In this document: positions 60,393 through 64,000 of the stretch, in pieces
Layout: every line of letters starts with the position of its first letter
Position numbering within the stretch: the first letter of the stretch is position 1
Origin: Hamadaea sp013361475
Lineage (GTDB): Bacteria; Actinomycetota; Actinomycetes; Mycobacteriales; Micromonosporaceae
Assembly (NCBI RefSeq): GCF_040654195.1
Contig: NZ_JBFAHM010000003.1
Span: 496,001-560,000, forward strand
DNA length: 64,000 nt
Direction of reading: 5' to 3'
Notes under the pieces: model-generated
The model's input: the letters and a program-made list of their open reading frames with translations, nothing else
The model's database searches: none
What the model was told of the DNA's origin: nothing
Made by a program: the position numbers and the translations under genes

Positions 60393-61160
60393 CTATCGGT
60401 CGGTTCGCGGCATTGCCTGGTCATCCGCCCGAAGATGGACGATGTCGCCGGCCGCGATCGACCGGCCCGCCACGACCAGCCGGCCCTCGCCATCCACTGT
60501 GGTCGCTCGGCCGCGGATCTCCGCGCCACCGGGCAGGATCGCGCGTACGTCGAGGCCGATCGTGGCGCAGACGCCCAGGTACGCCGATCGCAGCCCGGAC
60601 TCCTCGGGGTCGCCGCCGGCCTCGCGCCAAGCGGAGTACGCCGAGGCCAGCCGGTCGAGCAGAGCGGTGAGCATCGCGTCGTTGTCCACGTCGGACGCGC
60701 CAGCCAGGGCCAGCGACGTCGGCGGCAGACCGGACGGCGGCGGGGGCGGCAGCTGTTCCTCGGTCAGCCGGGTGTTGAGTCCGATGCCGAGCGCGATCGC
60801 TCCGGTGCCGGTCGCCTCGGCGAGGATCCCGGCGCACTTCTTCCCGCCGACGAGCAGGTCGTTGGGCCATTTGAGCGCGGCGGCGACCCCGGCGACGTCG
60901 CGTACGCAGTGCGCCAGGGTCACTCCGGCGAGCAGCGGCAGCCAGCCGAGCCGCGCCGGGGGTATGGCGGGACGCAGCAGAACGCTGAACCACAGTCCCC
61001 CGCCCGGCGGCGACTGCCACGTACGCCCCAGCCGCCCCCGCCCGGCCGTCTGCGTCCCGGCCGCCACCACGAGCCCTTCGGGCTCGCCGGCCAGGGCCGC
61101 CGCCAGCACGTCGGCGTTGGTCGACCCGGTTTCCTGCACCTCGCGTACGCGGAACTTCAC
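60393..61160 (-). CDS. birA: Biotin-[acetyl-CoA carboxylase] ligase, class I
   Basis: 255 residues. Attaches biotin to carboxyl-carrier domains. Catalytic core motifs GRGRLGRTW (biotinyl-AMP), LKWPNDLLVGGKK (catalytic Lys) and a C-terminal SH3-like cap. The N-terminal winged helix of E. coli BirA is absent, so this is a non-regulatory class I ligase. Its clients include the carboxylase whose CT subunit starts at 63369, here separated from birA by the toxin pair. Confidence 0.93.
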   Translation of the reverse strand: MKFRVREVQETGSTNADVLAAALAGEPEGLVVAAGTQTAGRGRLGRTWQSPPGGGLWFSVLLRPAIPPARLGWLPLLAGVTLAHCVRDVAGVAAALKWPNDLLVGGKKCAGILAEATGTGAIALGIGLNTRLTEEQLPPPPPSGLPPTSLALAGASDVDNDAMLTALLDRLASAYSAWREAGGDPEESGLRSAYLGVCATIGLDVRAILPGGAEIRGRATTVDGEGRLVVAGRSIAAGDIVHLRADDQAMPRTDR

Positions 61161-61307
61161 CCGATCAGGGTCTCAGACGGATGGTTGATCAGGTTATCCA
61201 CAGGGCGATCGAAGGTGTCTTGCGGCACGGTGCCGGATTTCCGTAGCGTCGGCGGCGCACCGGAGTCCTGGGGAGGCGCTACCGGTGCGCACGGGGAGGT
61301 TTCGCGA

Positions 61308-62522
61308 GTGGGCAATCCGCTGGTGGCGCAGGCTCAATCGTCCACGACGTGGTACACGGGCCTGGGCCTGGTCGAGGATGTCGCCCAGGTCTCCGAGGGC
61401 ATCAAGAACGACAGTTGGGTCGACGGCACGCTCGGCACCGTCGGCGGCACCCTCGACCTGGTGGGTCTGGCCTTGGACCCGATCGGGTCCCTGGTGGCGT
61501 GGGGTGTCTCCTGGTTGATGGAGCACGTCAAGCCGCTCAAGGACGCGCTCGACTGGCTGGCCGGTAATCCGGACGAGATCTCGGCGCACGCGCAGACCTG
61601 GGAGAACGTGTCGAAGTACACGTTGGACGCCCAGAAGTACTACGCGGACGCGATCAAGGTGGAGACGGCGTCGTGGATCGGCCCGTCCGGGGACGCGTAC
61701 CGGCAGCATGCGGGCACGCAGGTGACCGTGTTGGAGGGCATCGGCAAGGCGGCTCACGGCATTCACTACGCCGTGATGGGCGCCGGGCTGATCGTCGGTC
61801 TGGTCCGGGGCATCGTCCGGGACCTGATCGCCCAGTTCATCGGCACGCTGGCCGCTCGCCTGCCGCAGTGGCTGGCCGAGGCGGGACTGACCCTGGGCCT
61901 GGCGACGCCGGTCGTCATCGGCCAGGTGGTGTCGCTGGTGACGACCTGGGTGAACAAGATCCAGAAGTTCGTCCGGGCGCTGCTGTCCAGCCTCAAGAAG
62001 CTCATCCCGATGGCGAAGAAGCTCGGCGAGCTGCTCGAGCAGCTCAAGGGCCTGCTGCGCAAGCTCCTGGGCAAGGCCGACGACCTGCCGGGAGGCAACC
62101 GCCCGGCTCGGCTGGCCAACGAGGACTTCGACCCGGCCACCTGGGAGCCGACCGTCCAGCATCGACCGGGCGCCACCGCGATCGGCAACGACCCGAACAC
62201 GCTGAAGGCGTACTCGTACATCAAGACGGAGGACGGCGTACACCAGGTGGTGATCCACGGCCGCCCGTCCGGCTTCCCGCACGACATGTCCCCGGCCGAG
62301 GTCGCGGCGATCATCAAGGCCAATCCGGACTACGTCCCGGGCACCCCCGTACGCCTTGTGACCTGCTACGGCGGCAACATGAACATGGCGGTGGCGCGCG
62401 AGTTGAAGGCCACCGTGCACGGCTACAATCAGACGCTCATCGTCAACCCCGACGGCAGTTTCGTCTCCGGCGGTCAGTGGCAGACCTTCGACTGGGAGCA
62501 GGACGGGTGGATGCTCGACTGA
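61308..62522 (+). CDS. Candidate type VII-secreted polymorphic toxin
   Basis: 404 residues, no signal peptide. N-terminal ~1-200 is helical with a WxG motif (SWIGPSGDAYR) in a WXG100/LXG-like context (TWENVSKYTLDAQKYYADAIK). A hydrophobic helical zone follows (~165-225, IVGLVRGIVRDLIAQFIG), then a Lys/Leu helix and a C-terminal domain from ~270. That domain has VVIHGRP with H317 and RLVTCYGG with C353, hydrophobic-HG and hydrophobic-xC signatures as in clan CD cysteine peptidases, though no family is recognised. GTG 61308 has GGGGAGG upstream. The next gene overlaps by 16 bp as immunity genes do. The toxin call is inference. Confidence 0.55.
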   Translation: MGNPLVAQAQSSTTWYTGLGLVEDVAQVSEGIKNDSWVDGTLGTVGGTLDLVGLALDPIGSLVAWGVSWLMEHVKPLKDALDWLAGNPDEISAHAQTWENVSKYTLDAQKYYADAIKVETASWIGPSGDAYRQHAGTQVTVLEGIGKAAHGIHYAVMGAGLIVGLVRGIVRDLIAQFIGTLAARLPQWLAEAGLTLGLATPVVIGQVVSLVTTWVNKIQKFVRALLSSLKKLIPMAKKLGELLEQLKGLLRKLLGKADDLPGGNRPARLANEDFDPATWEPTVQHRPGATAIGNDPNTLKAYSYIKTEDGVHQVVIHGRPSGFPHDMSPAEVAAIIKANPDYVPGTPVRLVTCYGGNMNMAVARELKATVHGYNQTLIVNPDGSFVSGGQWQTFDWEQDGWMLD

Positions 62523-63193
62523 AGTTCTTCGGCTTCTACGCAGACCTCGGATACGTCGCCGGGACCGCCGTCGGCGCCGAGGACCTGCTGGCCGAGCCGC
62601 GGGTGGCCGCCGAGAAGCCGCGGATCGTCGCGTACCTCCACGGTGGTGAGCCGCTCACCGTCGTGCCCGGGTTCCAGCGCGATCCGCGCGGCGACGTCGA
62701 ACTGCCGGGCGGGGCCAGCGTCTACACCGACGGGGTCTGGGCCTGGCCGCACATCACGGCGTACCTGGTCGAGCGCTACGACCTGCCGGTGCCGGACGAA
62801 TTCGTCGAGCACATGCGCGCCCAGGGCTTCGACCCGGCGTCGCCGGATCGGGAGCAGTTGAGCCGGCTCTTCCACGAGCACGCGGGCATGCTGTCGCCCC
62901 GGCCCGAGCCCGCACTGCCGGCCGATGCCGTACGCGTATCCATCCTGCTGGTCAAGGAGGTGGCGGGCGCGGGCGCGGACATGGTGGCCACCGTGGCGGC
63001 CGACGTGCTCGCCGGTGACCTCCCCGTCGGCGCCACCGTCACCGTGCCCGGTTCGCCGGCGCCGCTCGCGGTCGCCGGGATCCGGCTGAAGGACGGGCCG
63101 GCCGAGACGCTCGCCGCCGGGCAGAAGGGCCTGGTGCAGCTGCGCGGCGCGGCCGCGATCGCCCTCCACCCCGGCGTCATCCTCACCAGCTGA
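62507..63193 (+). CDS. Candidate immunity protein with EF-Tu domain-II-like end
   Basis: 228 residues from GTG 62507, within the 3' end of the toxin gene (16-bp overlap); GGAG lies nine bases upstream. The first ~145 residues are acidic and soluble (VYTDGVWAWPHITAYLVERYDLP), a pattern of unclassified actinobacterial immunity-like proteins. The last ~80 residues (DVLAGDLPVGATVTV; AGIRLKDGPAETLAAGQKGLVQLRG) run parallel to EF-Tu/selB-type domain II, including AGQxGxVxLRG. No P-loop, so it is not a GTPase. Function inferred from position only. Confidence 0.5.
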   Translation: MDARLKFFGFYADLGYVAGTAVGAEDLLAEPRVAAEKPRIVAYLHGGEPLTVVPGFQRDPRGDVELPGGASVYTDGVWAWPHITAYLVERYDLPVPDEFVEHMRAQGFDPASPDREQLSRLFHEHAGMLSPRPEPALPADAVRVSILLVKEVAGAGADMVATVAADVLAGDLPVGATVTVPGSPAPLAVAGIRLKDGPAETLAAGQKGLVQLRGAAAIALHPGVILTS

Positions 63194-63213
63194 CCTCCCC
63201 TTCGACGGGGCGT

Positions 63214-63284
63214 GATCATTGCGTCAGCCATGCTGCTTCGCGGCGCGAAATGCCCGTTCAAACAGCATGCCTGACGCGATGATC
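63214..63284. repeat. Dispersed palindrome family C, copy 2 (inverted loop)
   Basis: 22-base arms at 63214-63235 and 63263-63284, two mismatches, starting GATCATTGCGTCAGCC. The loop matches the reverse complement of the loop of copy 1 (shared CGGGCATTTCG read backwards), so this copy is in the opposite orientation. It lies between codirectional genes. Confidence 0.8.
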
Positions 63285-63356
63285 TTCCCGAAGCGTCCGG
63301 GAGGACCCGGCCGGGTCGATGGCCCGCATCACAGCGACCGGGGGCCGAACGATCGT

Positions 63357-63362
63357 TAGGAT
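63357..63362 (+). promoter_or_regulatory. -10-like TAGGAT, leaderless accD promoter
   Basis: TAGGAT, six bases before ATG 63369, with no ribosome site. Confidence 0.5.
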
Positions 63363-63368
63363 CTCGGC

Positions 63369-64000
<632 letters not shown>

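Noticed and set aside
60435..61307. A long 5' extension of the toxin-like gene
   Set aside because: It is antisense to birA with no homology; GTG 61308 has GGGGAGG upstream and begins the helical domain.

Overview
The window is ordinary-looking chromosome of a high-GC actinobacterium, most likely a member of the Micromonosporaceae or a close relative. The main reasons are the pervasive G/C at third codon positions, many GTG starts, a mycothiol gene (mshB), an actinobacterial three-gene succinate dehydrogenase, a GTP-dependent PEP carboxykinase, and gene neighbourhoods that recall, from memory, conserved blocks of Mycobacterium tuberculosis and Streptomyces (fdxA-dapC near mshB; ispH, xseA, xseB, a DUF4245 protein, glpX, a PIN-PhoH protein and a short-chain Z-prenyl transferase in one stretch; PH-domain protein, birA and an acyl-CoA carboxylase carboxyltransferase in another). 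The family assignment is inference. No rRNA, tRNA, insertion sequence, prophage or CRISPR array was found.

Layout. 1-11.3 kb: 3' end of an SF1 helicase, pheA and tyrA (phenylalanine and tyrosine synthesis), dapC-fdxA, a GNAT acetyltransferase, membrane proteins, mshB and a peptidase-like protein lacking catalytic residues. 11.3-17.6 kb: a five-gene oligopeptide ABC importer on the minus strand. 17.8-22.3 kb: tldD-tldE and a penicillin-binding carboxypeptidase. 22.5-26.2 kb: sdhCAB. 26.2-30.1 kb: an iron-siderophore importer behind a DtxR/IdeR-type iron box. 30.2-36.3 kb: NUDIX hydrolase, ychF, an Ada-AlkA fusion with ogt (alkylation repair), an orphan winged-helix protein, rmuC. 36.5-42.3 kb: ispH, xseAB, DUF4245, glpX, a transporter, a TetR regulator. 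42.4-49.2 kb: a flavin reductase, a secreted trypsin-like protease, a TrmB/LuxR-type regulator and a 1221-residue secreted subtilase. 49.3-55.5 kb: two paralogous secreted lysozyme-fold proteins on either side of a PIN-PhoH gene, a prenyl transferase, an Rrf2 regulator and pckG. 55.8-59.6 kb: a sigma factor fused to its own zinc-finger anti-sigma module, membrane helix and large outer domain, then two GtrA paralogues. 59.8-64 kb: a PH-domain protein, birA, a candidate type VII-secreted toxin with a candidate immunity gene, and the start of a biotin-dependent carboxyltransferase.

Three things stand out beyond the gene list. First, more than a dozen genes are preceded by a -10-like hexamer TANNNT exactly 6-7 bases before the start codon with no Shine-Dalgarno, which points to leaderless transcripts and fixes several start codons; ispH and xseA share overlapping -10 elements in a 16-22 bp gap, and uppS has a 20-bp duplication that duplicates its -10. 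Second, at least three families of dispersed intergenic palindromes sit between genes, several copies at convergent gene ends. Third, two gene products deserve experimental attention: the one-chain membrane sigma/anti-sigma/outer-domain protein, and the toxin-immunity pair whose toxin end carries a His-Gly and Cys pattern of clan CD peptidases and whose neighbour ends in a segment resembling EF-Tu domain II.
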